Of a DNA stretch of 41,843 bases, positions 6,190 to 15,404 are shown piece by piece. Position 1 is the stretch's first letter; every line of letters begins with the position of its first letter. Made by a program: the position numbers and the translations under genes. Below the pieces are notes generated by a model. The model was not told the origin of the DNA. It made no database searches and saw only the letters and a program-made list of their open reading frames with translations. This stretch comes from a virus: IMG/VR virus record IMGVR_UViG_3300044712_000942, positions 1 to 41,843 of that record. The stretch is one strand, 5' to 3'.

Positions 6190-8141
6190 GGGATCACCCC
6201 ACCCCAGACCGGCGGCGACGGGTCGTCTTCGTAGTCGTAACCGGGCGGCGGCGCGGTCTCGGCCTCGTTGTTGCCGTAGACGATGACCTGGCCGAGGTTC
6301 GTGTCGCGGTAGTCGCCGTTCGCGTTCGTGCAGGAGAGCTTGAACCCTGTCGTCGTGACGTCGTAGGCCGAGCAGATCAGGCCCTTGTCGATGTTGGCTT
6401 CGTTCGAGCAGTTCGCGATCACGCAGTAGAGGCGGTTCGGCAGCGCGCTCGCGAACGTGAAGGTATAGCGCCCCTGCGCACTGCGGACCACGGTCGCGAA
6501 GCCGGCCTGCCGCGTGAAATAGGCCGCGTTCGTGGACAGGTTCGAATAGAACCGCGCCCAGGCCTTCGGCGTGAACTCCGAGTCGCCGCCGGCGACGAGC
6601 TTGCCGACCTGCAGGTTCTCGATGTTCGCGTTGCGGACCTGCAGGTTCTCGGCGCGGACGACGCCGCCCGAGACGCTGAAGGGCGCGACCGCGGTCGTGC
6701 CGTTGAAGACCTTGAAGTTGTCGGCGAGCACGTTGAACGTGCTGACCACGGCGCCGTTGTTCGCGGTCGAGATCAGGCCGAAGCCCGAGACGTAGCCGTT
6801 GTTGTCGACCTTGACGGCGTACTTCGCCTGGATGCCGTTGATCGTCGTCGCCTGCTGGCTGATCGTCGTCGCCTGGCTGGCGGACGTCGACTGCAGGGTC
6901 GTGATGCTCGAGGCGAGCGAGGAGTCGGTGCTCGCGCGAACCGACTGCTCGCTGGTGATCGCCGCGGTGTTGTTGTTGATCGCGGTGGCGAGCGCCGAGA
7001 GCCGCTGGCCGAGGGATTCGCTGGCGCCGACGTAGGCGGTATTCAGGTCGATGACGAACGCCGTGCCGGCCTGGTTCAGGGCGCCGATCTTGGCGATCGT
7101 CTGCGCGGTCGCGGTGTCGGCGCTGGCGCGGGCCGTCGCCTCGGCGGCGACCGAGGCCGTGACCGTGCCGAACTGGGTCGCGATGCCGTCGAACTTCTGG
7201 CCGATCGTCTCGGTCGAGGAGATCTTGACCGTGTCCTGGTTCATCAGGAACGAGACGTTGTCGCCGTCGGCGGCGCCGATCTTCTCGAGCGTGCCGACGA
7301 TCGCGGTGTCGCCGGCGATGCGGTTCGTGGTCTCGGTTGAGATCAGGGTGATGATGTTGTTCGCGTCGCCGGAGATCACCGACAGGGCGTCGATGTCCGC
7401 CTGCATGTCGGTGATCGTGACGTTGATCTGGGCGACGCTGGTGTTGATCGAGCCGACTGTGCCGTTCAGCGCGAGCACCTGGCTCGCGAGGCTGCCGTAC
7501 TGCTGGTTCAGCGGCGTGAACATGTCCGCGAGGTCGGGGTCGGCAAGCGTGATGTTGACGATCCGCTCGACCTCGGTGTCGGGCACGACGATCGTGTTGC
7601 TGCCGCCGCCGCCACCCGTTCCACCGCCGCCGCTCGTCGTGATCAGCGCCTGGACCTGCAGCAGCGTGACCGCGTCCGACGGCTGCGTGCCGGGCGAGAG
7701 GCCCGTGATGCGGTTGCCGCCGGCCTGGTATGCGCCGGAGCCCGGGGTGTCGGAGTCGGCCAGGACCAGCGCGCGGTCGAGCCGGTCGTCGAGCCGCTGC
7801 GCGGCCATCGTCAGCAGGTCGAGCGCCCGCTCGTGGCTCTCGGCCGGGAACGGGTCGTTCGGCAGGTAGTCGGTCGCCTGCTGGATCACCGGGTCGCGGA
7901 TGATCGTGACCGTCTCGCCGGAGGCGGGCGCGGTCGCGAGCGTCACCGAGCCGCCGTTCGGGTTGCCGGCCCCGGACACGGTGTAGTTCGTGGACAGCGC
8001 GAGCACTGTCTCGGCGCCGAGCGCGGAGCGGCGGATCACCCGCAGATCGGCGGCGGTCAGGAAGTACCAGGGAATCGTGAACGTGGTCGTCGAGCCGTTG
8101 CCGGCGTAGCTGACCCGTGCGCTCGTCGTGGTGACGGTCAT
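6186..8141 (-). CDS. Tail fibre: T7-like N-terminus, J-like C-terminus
   Basis: This 651-residue virion protein opens with a domain (1-165) matching the T7 gp17 N-terminal pattern that anchors fibres to the tail tube: NGSTTTFTIPW, then a TNYTVSG element, GETVTIIRDP and a PFPAESHERALDLLTM helix. A Gly-rich linker follows (170-181). The middle (about 185-420) is a long helical region with repeated Thr/Ala/Ile segments like the stalk of lambda J-type tip proteins. Residues about 425-510 (VKVDNNGYVSGFGL, then VLADNFKVFN) match the DUF1983 region of lambda J-type tips. The C-terminal 140 residues, with scattered Cys, are the probable receptor-binding end. The gene is preceded by a late control module at 8166-8199. 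Confidence 0.85.
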   Translation of the reverse strand: MTVTTTSARVSYAGNGSTTTFTIPWYFLTAADLRVIRRSALGAETVLALSTNYTVSGAGNPNGGSVTLATAPASGETVTIIRDPVIQQATDYLPNDPFPAESHERALDLLTMAAQRLDDRLDRALVLADSDTPGSGAYQAGGNRITGLSPGTQPSDAVTLLQVQALITTSGGGGTGGGGGSNTIVVPDTEVERIVNITLADPDLADMFTPLNQQYGSLASQVLALNGTVGSINTSVAQINVTITDMQADIDALSVISGDANNIITLISTETTNRIAGDTAIVGTLEKIGAADGDNVSFLMNQDTVKISSTETIGQKFDGIATQFGTVTASVAAEATARASADTATAQTIAKIGALNQAGTAFVIDLNTAYVGASESLGQRLSALATAINNNTAAITSEQSVRASTDSSLASSITTLQSTSASQATTISQQATTINGIQAKYAVKVDNNGYVSGFGLISTANNGAVVSTFNVLADNFKVFNGTTAVAPFSVSGGVVRAENLQVRNANIENLQVGKLVAGGDSEFTPKAWARFYSNLSTNAAYFTRQAGFATVVRSAQGRYTFTFASALPNRLYCVIANCSNEANIDKGLICSAYDVTTTGFKLSCTNANGDYRDTNLGQVIVYGNNEAETAPPPGYDYEDDPSPPVWGGVIP

Positions 8142-8165
8142 CGGCGGCCCTCGGACTTAGCCGCC

Positions 8166-8199
8166 GCCGGAAGCTCTGTGCGGCCTCGGGCAAAGTCAA
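8166..8199 (-). promoter_or_regulatory. Late control module 1 (before tail fibre)
   Basis: Within the 58-bp gap before the tail-fibre gene, the - strand reads TTGAC (8199-8195), 12 bp, then the shared 17-bp word CGCACAGAGCTTCCGGC (8182-8166), which ends 24 bases before the ATG at 8141. The TTGAC directly follows the upstream stop codon. GCCG and CGGC around the core can pair into a short stem. The same arrangement recurs at three other late gaps. It may be a late promoter with a phage-specific -10 region or an RNA element. Confidence 0.7.
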
Positions 8200-10617
8200 T
8201 CATCGGACCGACTCGCTCGGGGGCAGCCAGAACGTCTGCGCGTTCTCGCGCTCGATCCGCTGCTCCATGCGGCGCAGCGTCCCGGGCGAAAGCGCCTCCT
8301 GCACCTGATAGAGGAACAGGTAGTTGAGCGCGATCCGGGTGTAGAACAGGTTCATGTACGGCGTGTTGTCGAGCGCCAGGCGCAGCGCGTCGCCGGCGTC
8401 GCGGTTGCCGCGCACGAGTCCCTGGCCGAGCTGCACGACGTCGGCCGCGGTGGACAGGGTCGGGCCGGCGAGCGTCTCGAGCGGGGTGCGGCCGAAGCGG
8501 GAGAAGTCGGCGAACAGGAAGTCGCCGTAAATGCCCGCACCGCCGCCCTGCAGCATCGCGGCCGTGATCGTCGAGGGCTCGGTTGGGTCGCGTGGCGTGC
8601 GGCCCTTCAGCAGGTCCTTCGTGACCTGCGCGCCGTAGCCGAGGACGGTCGTCGTGAGCATCAGCGACGCGAGCCCGCCGAGCGAGCCCTGGCCGAACGC
8701 CTTGTCGCCGTAGCCGTAGATCTCGCGCCCGATGACCTGCCGGGTGAAGGCGACCGGGTAGCCCTTGAACTGCGTCAGAAACCGCCAGAGCTCGCCGCTC
8801 GGCGTGCCCGGGCGAGTGCCCTGGCGCAGGAGCGCGCGGCTGTCGGCGTCGGGCTCGAGCACGGCCGTGTAGGCGCGGTCGTTGATGTAGCGGCGCAGCT
8901 GGTCGGCGCGGGCGGGATCGAGGCTGTCGGGCACGAGGAAGTCGGTGCCGTCCGCCGAGCGCTTCACGCCGGCGCTGCGCATGTGGTCCCAGTCGGCGGC
9001 CTTGATGTTGAAGAACCCGAACACGCGCTGCAGGTCGGGCGAGAGCTGGTCGAAGGCCTTGCCGGCGTTGAGCGCCAGGTGATGCGACATGCTGAGTGCC
9101 GCGGATCCGCGCAGCGAGTCAGTCCACCAGTTCAGCAGGTTCAGCTTGAAGAACATCTGCTGCGCCCGCCCGACGGCGCCCGGCATCGTCTCGTCGAGCG
9201 TGCCAGTGCGCGTGATGTCGCCGATGAGCGAATCGAAGAACACGCCGAGGCTCGACAGGATCTCCCGCCGCTCCCCAGCCGGCCGGCCCTGCACGAGCCC
9301 GCCGATCGCCTCGCCGATGCCGTTGAGGAAGCCGCGGCCCTGGAACCGCATCTCGCTCGCGAAGTTCGCGAGGTCGGTGACCGAGGAGATCACGGCGCCG
9401 CCGAGCTTCGCCATGCTCTGCAACGCCCGGACGGTGGCGGCCCGGCGCGCGAGGATCGAATCGACCGGGGCGTTGACGGCGCCGGTGACCTCGTCGAGCC
9501 GGTTCTTGAGCCAGCCCGAGCGGGCCTCGCCGAGCTTTTTCATGGCAGCGTCGTCGCCGGTGCGGCGCAGGCGCTTGATGGCACCGTCGGCCAGGCGTTC
9601 GAACATCGCCTCGGGGTTCGTCCCGAGCACGCGCATCACGCCCGTGTCCTGGGCGGCGCGCATGAGCCCGCGGAACGCAGCCTCGCGCAGGTTGCCGGCG
9701 CCGAACTCCGCGTTGTAGTCGAACCATGCGTCGGCGTCGCGGAAGTGCAGGACGCGCTCCTCGCTCATGCCCTTGGCGAGGTTGCGCGGGCCCTTGAAGC
9801 CGGAGGTGTTCGGTGCGGCGCGCGTCTTCGCGTGCATGCCGGTGGAGACGCCGGAGTAGACCTGCTGCAGCCAGCCGACCTTGTCGGCGATCGGGCCGCG
9901 CTCGAGCTCGATGCGCTGCCAGTCGAGGAGCGGCGCGACCTTCTGGATCCACGCCGCCTCGCCCGCCTGCGTGATGCGGTAGGCGTCGTGGCTCTGGCGC
10001 ACGACCCAGCCCTCGAGCTTGCCGATGAAGGCGCCCGCCTGGTTCGCGTGCATGCGGGCGAGCTCCTGCCACTTGTGCACGGCGCGGGCGATCTTCACCG
10101 CATCCGCCGGGAGGCTCGCGACGTTCGGCTGCTTGCTGTTCAGCTGCCACAGCGCGCGGGCGACGTCGCGATCGAGCACGCCGGTCTTGAAGAGGTCGCG
10201 GACGCCGGCTCGGGTGAGCTCCGTTTCGAGCCCGCCGAGGTAGTGGTCGCGCAGCCAGCGCTGCTCGGCGGACACCGACTGCCGGGCGCCCTTCCTGCCC
10301 TCGATCGAGCCAGTGAGGATCGCGCGCAGGCCTTCGGACTCGCGGCCCGCCCAGGTCGCGTCGAGGTACGTCGAGAGCGCCTGGTAGCGCAGGGCGTTGA
10401 TCGTGGCGTTGCGCTTGGCGATGAGCTTGGCGAGCTGGACCTGCTGCGCGTACTGGCGGCCCGCCTGGTGCACGGCCTGCGACGGGGAGACGCCTTGCTG
10501 CTGCAGCTGCTGCTGCAGGAGCGCGAGCTGCTGCTGGATCTGGGTGGCCTGCGCCTGGCTCACCTTGCCGGCCATGGCCGTGGTGACGCGGGTGACGCAG
10601 TTCGCGGGGGTGCTCAT
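8200..10617 (-). CDS. Internal virion / DNA-ejection protein (large)
   Basis: This 805-residue protein has a Gln-rich helical N-terminus (about 20-60) and a long helical body. The C-terminus has hydrophobic stretches (GGLASLMLTTTVLGYG) followed by NTPYMNLFYTRIALNYLF and FWLPPS, a signature I associate with the largest internal proteins of podoviruses (T7 gp16-like role). Such proteins are carried inside the head and form the channel through the host envelope during DNA entry. No transglycosylase motif was seen. It is encoded with a 4-base overlap after another ejection protein, and its stop abuts late control module 1. Confidence 0.75.
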   Translation of the reverse strand: MSTPANCVTRVTTAMAGKVSQAQATQIQQQLALLQQQLQQQGVSPSQAVHQAGRQYAQQVQLAKLIAKRNATINALRYQALSTYLDATWAGRESEGLRAILTGSIEGRKGARQSVSAEQRWLRDHYLGGLETELTRAGVRDLFKTGVLDRDVARALWQLNSKQPNVASLPADAVKIARAVHKWQELARMHANQAGAFIGKLEGWVVRQSHDAYRITQAGEAAWIQKVAPLLDWQRIELERGPIADKVGWLQQVYSGVSTGMHAKTRAAPNTSGFKGPRNLAKGMSEERVLHFRDADAWFDYNAEFGAGNLREAAFRGLMRAAQDTGVMRVLGTNPEAMFERLADGAIKRLRRTGDDAAMKKLGEARSGWLKNRLDEVTGAVNAPVDSILARRAATVRALQSMAKLGGAVISSVTDLANFASEMRFQGRGFLNGIGEAIGGLVQGRPAGERREILSSLGVFFDSLIGDITRTGTLDETMPGAVGRAQQMFFKLNLLNWWTDSLRGSAALSMSHHLALNAGKAFDQLSPDLQRVFGFFNIKAADWDHMRSAGVKRSADGTDFLVPDSLDPARADQLRRYINDRAYTAVLEPDADSRALLRQGTRPGTPSGELWRFLTQFKGYPVAFTRQVIGREIYGYGDKAFGQGSLGGLASLMLTTTVLGYGAQVTKDLLKGRTPRDPTEPSTITAAMLQGGGAGIYGDFLFADFSRFGRTPLETLAGPTLSTAADVVQLGQGLVRGNRDAGDALRLALDNTPYMNLFYTRIALNYLFLYQVQEALSPGTLRRMEQRIERENAQTFWLPPSESVR

Positions 10618-12428
10618 GCGATGGACCTCATGGCGCAGGCGGCGAGCATCCGCGCGGCTTCGGAGAACGCCTCGGACTCCTCGGCGAGTGCGTTGGCCTC
10701 GTCGAGCTCGGCGCGGATCTCCTCGGGGAGTTCGGCGTCGTCGAGCTTCATCTCGTCCTCGAGGTCCTTGAGCGTCGCCTCGAGGTCGGCGATCTGCTCC
10801 TCGACGGCCTTGGCTTCGGCAGCCTCGACGACCTCGACCGGCTCGGCCACGGGTTCCGGCTCACCGCGGCGCAGCTGCTCGACCGTTTCCTGCACCGGAC
10901 GCGTGCGGGTGGCCGGGTCGAGCTCGAACGCGGCCTCGACGTTGACGTCTTGGCCGGCCAGGTCCTGCGCGACGGCGCCATGCAGGGCGGCCTCGCGGGT
11001 CTGCGGGGAGGCGAGCGCAGCACGTCCGGCGGCGCTCTTCATCGCGGCACCCCGCCAATCGGCGGCGAGCTGGCGCAGCACGGTGGCCTGCTCGGTTTTC
11101 GCGGAGATCGCGTTGTCGAGCTTGCGCAGGTCGGCAGCTTTAGCCTCTGCGCGCGTGGCCGCGAGCGGCGAGTCCGGGTCGGCCGGTTCCGCGTCGCGGG
11201 CCGTTCGTTGCGCCTCGAGGTCGGCGCGTTCGGCGTCGAGTTGCTTGATGCGTGCCTCGAGCGAGCCCACGGCGTCGAGTGTGGAGGCCTCGAACAGCCG
11301 GTCGCGGGCGTTGAAGCCGAGCAGGTCGGCCTTCTCGTTGAGCGTCTCGGCGCGGTTCCAGCGCTTATCGAGCTTGTCCAGGTCTCGCTCTGCAGCTGCT
11401 GCGAGATCGTGGGCCTGCAGCGTGGCCTCGGTCTCCGCGATCGTCCGCTGCACGGCGAGCGCCTCCTCGGGCGAGAGCTCGTCGAGCTTCGCGGCCCGCG
11501 CTTCCTGCAGCCTGGCCTGTGCTTCGACACGTGCGGGCTCGTCGAGCCGTGCCGACGCCTGTTCGGTGAGTTTCGTCCGCCGCTCGAGGTAGAGCGCGTC
11601 GATCGTGGTTGCGGCCTGCTCGGTCGTGACTGGCCGCGGCAGCGGTCGCGCGGCCGGAGCGGTTGCGTCGACCGGCGCCTGTCGCTCGTCGAGTGCCTTC
11701 AGGCGCGCGAGCAGGTCGTTCAGCGGCTTCTCGCGCCTGGCCGTGCGGACGTCGACGACGGCCCCGCCCACCGCATGCAGGCCGCCACCGAACACGCCGC
11801 CGAACGCGATGTTCGCGAGCGAGTCGTACAGCCCGTAGTCGGCCTGCTCCGCCTGCTTGGAGGCGTAGACGAACGGCTCGACGAGCGCCTGGCCGACCGC
11901 ACCTTCAGCGGCACCGACCGCCGCGCGCGTTCCGGCACGCGCCAGCGCGCCCGTCCCGGCACGCTCCAGGAGCGACGCATAGCGCGATGACGAGACGACC
12001 GGCACGAACGCCGTGGCGACGGTCAGGGGATCGAGGAGCGACGTGCCAAGCGACAGCAGGAGCCGCTCCGAGCCCTGCGCGAAGCCACCCTCGGCACGCT
12101 CGAGCACGTAGCGGCGGCGCAGCTCCGCCTCCTTGCGCTCGGCGAGGATGGACAGCTCGAGCTTGTTGTAGGGCCGGTCTTCGACGGTGAGGTGCTCGGT
12201 GAGCCCGCGCGACTCAATCCAGCCGCGGGCGTCGTCCGGGGACATGTCGCCGAAGGCCATGCCACCCCAGCGGCGAGCCTCGTCGAGCTGGCCCCAGCGG
12301 TAGAGCGCGGGTCCGACGAGCGTGCCGAAGGTTTCCTCGACGACTGCACGCCGCCTCGCGTCCCCGGTGGGGGCGAGGTCGTCCTGGGTGAGCGGGTCGC
12401 TGAAGAGCCCCTCGGTGTAGACGCCCAT
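10614..12428 (-). CDS. Internal virion protein, coiled coil plus hydrophobic segments
   Basis: In this 604-residue protein, residues about 125-245 contain several Ala/Gly-rich hydrophobic stretches (LLLSLGTSLLDPLTVATAF, IAFGGVFGGGLHAVGG) that could insert in membranes. Residues about 260-450 are strongly coiled-coil, rich in Ala, Arg, Glu and Leu. The C-terminus is very acidic. Its position between two other large internal proteins and its build fit an ejection protein of the T7 gp15/gp16 type. It overlaps the next gene by 4 bases. Family membership is not certain. Confidence 0.7.
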   Translation of the reverse strand: MGVYTEGLFSDPLTQDDLAPTGDARRRAVVEETFGTLVGPALYRWGQLDEARRWGGMAFGDMSPDDARGWIESRGLTEHLTVEDRPYNKLELSILAERKEAELRRRYVLERAEGGFAQGSERLLLSLGTSLLDPLTVATAFVPVVSSSRYASLLERAGTGALARAGTRAAVGAAEGAVGQALVEPFVYASKQAEQADYGLYDSLANIAFGGVFGGGLHAVGGAVVDVRTARREKPLNDLLARLKALDERQAPVDATAPAARPLPRPVTTEQAATTIDALYLERRTKLTEQASARLDEPARVEAQARLQEARAAKLDELSPEEALAVQRTIAETEATLQAHDLAAAAERDLDKLDKRWNRAETLNEKADLLGFNARDRLFEASTLDAVGSLEARIKQLDAERADLEAQRTARDAEPADPDSPLAATRAEAKAADLRKLDNAISAKTEQATVLRQLAADWRGAAMKSAAGRAALASPQTREAALHGAVAQDLAGQDVNVEAAFELDPATRTRPVQETVEQLRRGEPEPVAEPVEVVEAAEAKAVEEQIADLEATLKDLEDEMKLDDAELPEEIRAELDEANALAEESEAFSEAARMLAACAMRSIA

Positions 12429-14530
12429 CAGCGACGCTCGCGGATGTCTCGGATCGTGGCCGAGTCGCGCACGACGCCGGCCGGAGTGACACCCTTCTGC
12501 ACCAGCTCGCCCCAGGTGAGCTCGTAGCGGGCGCCGTCGGGCTTCGTGACGGCCGTTGCACCGCGGCGGGTGGGGACCATCAGCACGAGGCCGCTGCCCT
12601 CCTCGTTCGTGATCCAGTAGCCGCCCTGCTCGATCGCCGCCTTGAGCTCGGCCTGCGCGGACCGGTCGTTCGAGAACGACGAGGCGCGGATCGCGAGCGG
12701 GACGTTCGGCGCGAGGGCCTCTCGCTTCGCGGTCTCGGCACCGGCCAGGACGGCATCGGCGGGCTGAGATCGCGGGATGCGCACCGTGTCGCGGAACTCG
12801 TACTGGTCGGCGACGACGGCGGAGACGGCGGCCTCGGCAGCCTTGCGCGGCGACTCCCCGCGCGCGGCCATCGAGTAGGCCAGCGTGGTCGCGGCCTCGA
12901 AGTGCTCGCCGTAGACGCGCTCGAAGTCGACGCTGTCAGTGATCGTCTGCGCGAACGGCGCCATCGCCGAGCGCACGGCCTCGTCGACCATGGTCTTGTC
13001 GGCCTTCGGCAGCGCCTTGGAGAGCTGCTCCTTGCCGCCGGCGGCCAGCGCCGCGTCGAGCCGGGCGGCTTTCTCCGGCGCCATGCCCACCATCACGCGG
13101 GCGGTGCCGTCCATCTTCGGCGCAACCTCGCGCAGCAGCGCCGGGTATGCCCGGCCCCACTGTGCCGACAGGGCCTGCAGCTGCTGGGCGCGCTTCTCGG
13201 GCTGTTTCGGGTCGAACGCGAGCTGGGCGGCGATCGCGTCCGCCTGGCCGGCGGGGAGGATGGTCGTCACGGCGATGCCCGCGGCCTCCTGCGCGGCGCG
13301 GACCTTCGTGACGTAGGCCTGCACGTCAGCGGGCGCAGCGCCAGGGGCGAGCGCCGCCTCGTACAGCGTGCGCAGCTGCGGATCGCGCTGCACCAGCACG
13401 CCGGCCGGGTCTGCCTCGAACGCCTTGCGCTGCTGCTCGTAGAGGCCTGCCGCGGCCTGCATCGTCTGCGCCTGGTCGGCGGCGCCCTGCTGCTGCGTCG
13501 GGCGATAGCTCTCGATCATCGCCTTGCCCTCGGCCCGGGGCGCCATCACGGCAGCGTTCACGACGTCATAGACGCCGAAGAGCTGCGTCTTCTGGGAGTA
13601 GCGCTTGTTGCCCTCGGCGGCACCGTAGGCGGCGACGTAGGCCGAACGCGACGGCAGCTGCGCCGGCATGCCCGACGCCTTGAACGCGAACGCGTCGGCC
13701 TCGGCCTCGGCGAGCGACTGGCGGGCCTCGGCGGCACGTGCACGGGCTTCGGCCTCGCGCCGTCGCAGCTCGGCTTCGGCGGCCGACATGGCGCGGTCGC
13801 GGTCGTCGGCAGAGAGGCCCTCGATCACGCTCGAGCCGGACTTGCCGGGCGCCGAGCGCAGGGCCTTGAGCGTGCCGGCCGGGTCGCGCTGCACGAGCGT
13901 CTCGACGGCAGAGGCGGCGATCGACTCGCGCGTCTGGAACCACAGCTTGTCGCGCACTGGGCCCGGGAGCGCGGCCGCGGTGAGCGCGACCGACTGCTGC
14001 TCGAGCACCTGGTCGTAGAGGCGCGGGTCGGCGCGGACGGCGATGCGCTGCTGGTCGATCGACTGCGCATACAGCGTGCCGCGGTGCTCGATGCCGCGCT
14101 CGGCCTCCCAAGGCACCATCCGCGCGCCGAGCTGGCTGCGCAGCTGCGCGACCTCGGCGGTGAGGTAGGCCTTGCCCTCGGGCGTCTTCGCGGTCCCGAC
14201 GAGCTCCGAGCCGTACTTGTCGAACTCGCCGCCCATCCGGTCCCAGGTCCCGGTCGGGTCGCCCTCGGCGTTGACCTGCGTGTCCGTCGTGTACTGCGTC
14301 CAATGCGCCGACGCCTTGGTCATCGCCAGGTGCGCGGCGGTCATGTCGTCGGCGATCGCCTTGCGCGCGGCAACCTCCTCCGCGTAGCGCATCGAGCGCG
14401 ACATGCGGTCCGCGCCCGCGGCAATGGCGGCCCCGCCGCGGACGATGGCGTCTGCGCCGGTGTCCAGCGTGCGGACGTTGAGCGTGGCGCCCGGGGTGCT
14501 CTGCTGCTCGTAGGTGGGTATGCGCGGCAT
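12428..14530 (-). CDS. Internal virion protein (gp15-like position)
   Basis: This 700-residue, mostly helical protein is rich in Ala, Glu and Arg. The N-terminal region (about 1-200) has the PRIPTYEQQ start common to podovirus internal proteins. A dense coiled coil lies at about 245-285. The C-terminal 60 residues are beta-rich (GGYWITNEEGSGLVLMVP). It is the first of three large ejection proteins after the gp14-like gene, matching the T7 order gp14-gp15-gp16. Function as part of the DNA-ejection apparatus is inferred from order and composition. Confidence 0.7.
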   Translation of the reverse strand: MPRIPTYEQQSTPGATLNVRTLDTGADAIVRGGAAIAAGADRMSRSMRYAEEVAARKAIADDMTAAHLAMTKASAHWTQYTTDTQVNAEGDPTGTWDRMGGEFDKYGSELVGTAKTPEGKAYLTAEVAQLRSQLGARMVPWEAERGIEHRGTLYAQSIDQQRIAVRADPRLYDQVLEQQSVALTAAALPGPVRDKLWFQTRESIAASAVETLVQRDPAGTLKALRSAPGKSGSSVIEGLSADDRDRAMSAAEAELRRREAEARARAAEARQSLAEAEADAFAFKASGMPAQLPSRSAYVAAYGAAEGNKRYSQKTQLFGVYDVVNAAVMAPRAEGKAMIESYRPTQQQGAADQAQTMQAAAGLYEQQRKAFEADPAGVLVQRDPQLRTLYEAALAPGAAPADVQAYVTKVRAAQEAAGIAVTTILPAGQADAIAAQLAFDPKQPEKRAQQLQALSAQWGRAYPALLREVAPKMDGTARVMVGMAPEKAARLDAALAAGGKEQLSKALPKADKTMVDEAVRSAMAPFAQTITDSVDFERVYGEHFEAATTLAYSMAARGESPRKAAEAAVSAVVADQYEFRDTVRIPRSQPADAVLAGAETAKREALAPNVPLAIRASSFSNDRSAQAELKAAIEQGGYWITNEEGSGLVLMVPTRRGATAVTKPDGARYELTWGELVQKGVTPAGVVRDSATIRDIRERR

Positions 14531-14533
14531 GGT

Positions 14534-14983
14534 TCAGGTCCGCTTCATGGCGTAGGCGTCGGAATAGCCGCCGAGCAGCGAGCCGGCGGCGGACAGGTAG
14601 CCGCCGGTCATCGCGTTGCTCGAGCGGGACCGGGCGAACGAGGCGTCCGCGCGATAGCCCATGCCGCGCATGCGCCCCTCGTAACGGACGTTCAGCGCGT
14701 CGAGCTCTGCCTGCACGGCGCTCTCCTGCTGTAGCCGTTCCGAGGAGCCCTCGAAGCCGATGCCGCTCTCGGCGATCGCTGCACGCTGGCGTGCGAGGAT
14801 CGAGCGGCTGCGACGGCGCTGCGCGTCCTCGGCGGCCGAGGCCTGCGCGGCAGCCGCCTCGGCGTTCTTCTGCGCGAGCTCGGCCTCGGCGTCTGCCTGC
14901 TGCGACTGCTGGTAGCCGGAGGCGACTGCGGTGCCAGCGGCGACGTAGGCGGCGATGTAGGCCCAGGTGACCGGGTCAGCCAT
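14534..14983 (-). CDS. Internal virion protein (gp14-like)
   Basis: The ATG at 14983 encodes 149 residues. A hydrophobic N-terminus (WAYIAAYVAAGTAVASGY, about 6-23) is followed by a coiled coil (about 25-60) and a Gly/Ser-rich tail, as in the short gp14-type ejection proteins that enter the outer membrane. It overlaps the acyltransferase-like gene by 8 bases and precedes two long internal proteins, the T7 arrangement. A longer upstream frame lacks coding support because it lies inside the neighbouring gene. Confidence 0.75.
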   Translation of the reverse strand: MADPVTWAYIAAYVAAGTAVASGYQQSQQADAEAELAQKNAEAAAAQASAAEDAQRRRSRSILARQRAAIAESGIGFEGSSERLQQESAVQAELDALNVRYEGRMRGMGYRADASFARSRSSNAMTGGYLSAAGSLLGGYSDAYAMKRT

Positions 14984-15404
14984 GACGAATCCTCGAGTAG
15001 ATGTACTGGCCGCCGCCGTCCGGCTTGAACGCCCGCAGCAGGCCCTCGCGCTCGAACCCGAGCAGCGCCATCCACCGATGCCCCGCCTCGAACTCCTCAT
15101 CGACGTAGGCCTCGACCCGGCGCGGCGCCTTCAGCTCGAGGAACCGCAGCACGACGCGTGTCAGCGCGGTCATGTGCGGGCCGGCGGCGTCGGCGATGTA
15201 CGACCAGGCGACGGCGCTCCCCGGCCACTTCGTCCAGAGGCCGGCGATCGCGATCACCTCCTCCTCGTGCTGGATCGTGTAGGCGTCGAGCTCGGCGAGC
15301 CAGGCGACCGTGTCCTCCGACATCCACGGCAGGCACCAGTGCTGCGCCTTCTGCAACTGCAGCAGCGCGAAGTGCTCGGGCTGGTAGGGCAGCACGCGGA
15401 TCAC
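14976..15404 (-). CDS. Phage acyltransferase-like protein (gp13-like)
   Basis: This 142-residue protein has the features of the acetyltransferase-like fold seen in T7 gp13-type proteins. It has an N-terminal MIRVLPYQPEHFALL, a central GLWTKWPGSAVAWSYIAD strand region, a helix starting MTALTRVVLRFLE, and a GNAT-like ending HRWMALLGFEREGLLRAF. T7 gp13 is an assembly factor rather than a proven enzyme, so catalysis should not be assumed. The GTG at 15404, with AGGAGA ahead of it, overlaps the nozzle gene stop. Confidence 0.75.
   Translation of the reverse strand: MIRVLPYQPEHFALLQLQKAQHWCLPWMSEDTVAWLAELDAYTIQHEEEVIAIAGLWTKWPGSAVAWSYIADAAGPHMTALTRVVLRFLELKAPRRVEAYVDEEFEAGHRWMALLGFEREGLLRAFKPDGGGQYIYSRIRHG

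Noticed and set aside
12428-14530. A lysozyme or transglycosylase domain in the ejection proteins
   Set aside because: No catalytic motif of those families could be identified by eye in the three large internal proteins.
8983-14734. Long + strand frames (8983-11592, 12902-14734)
   Set aside because: They lie antisense to well-supported ejection protein genes, with low-complexity composition typical of shadow frames.
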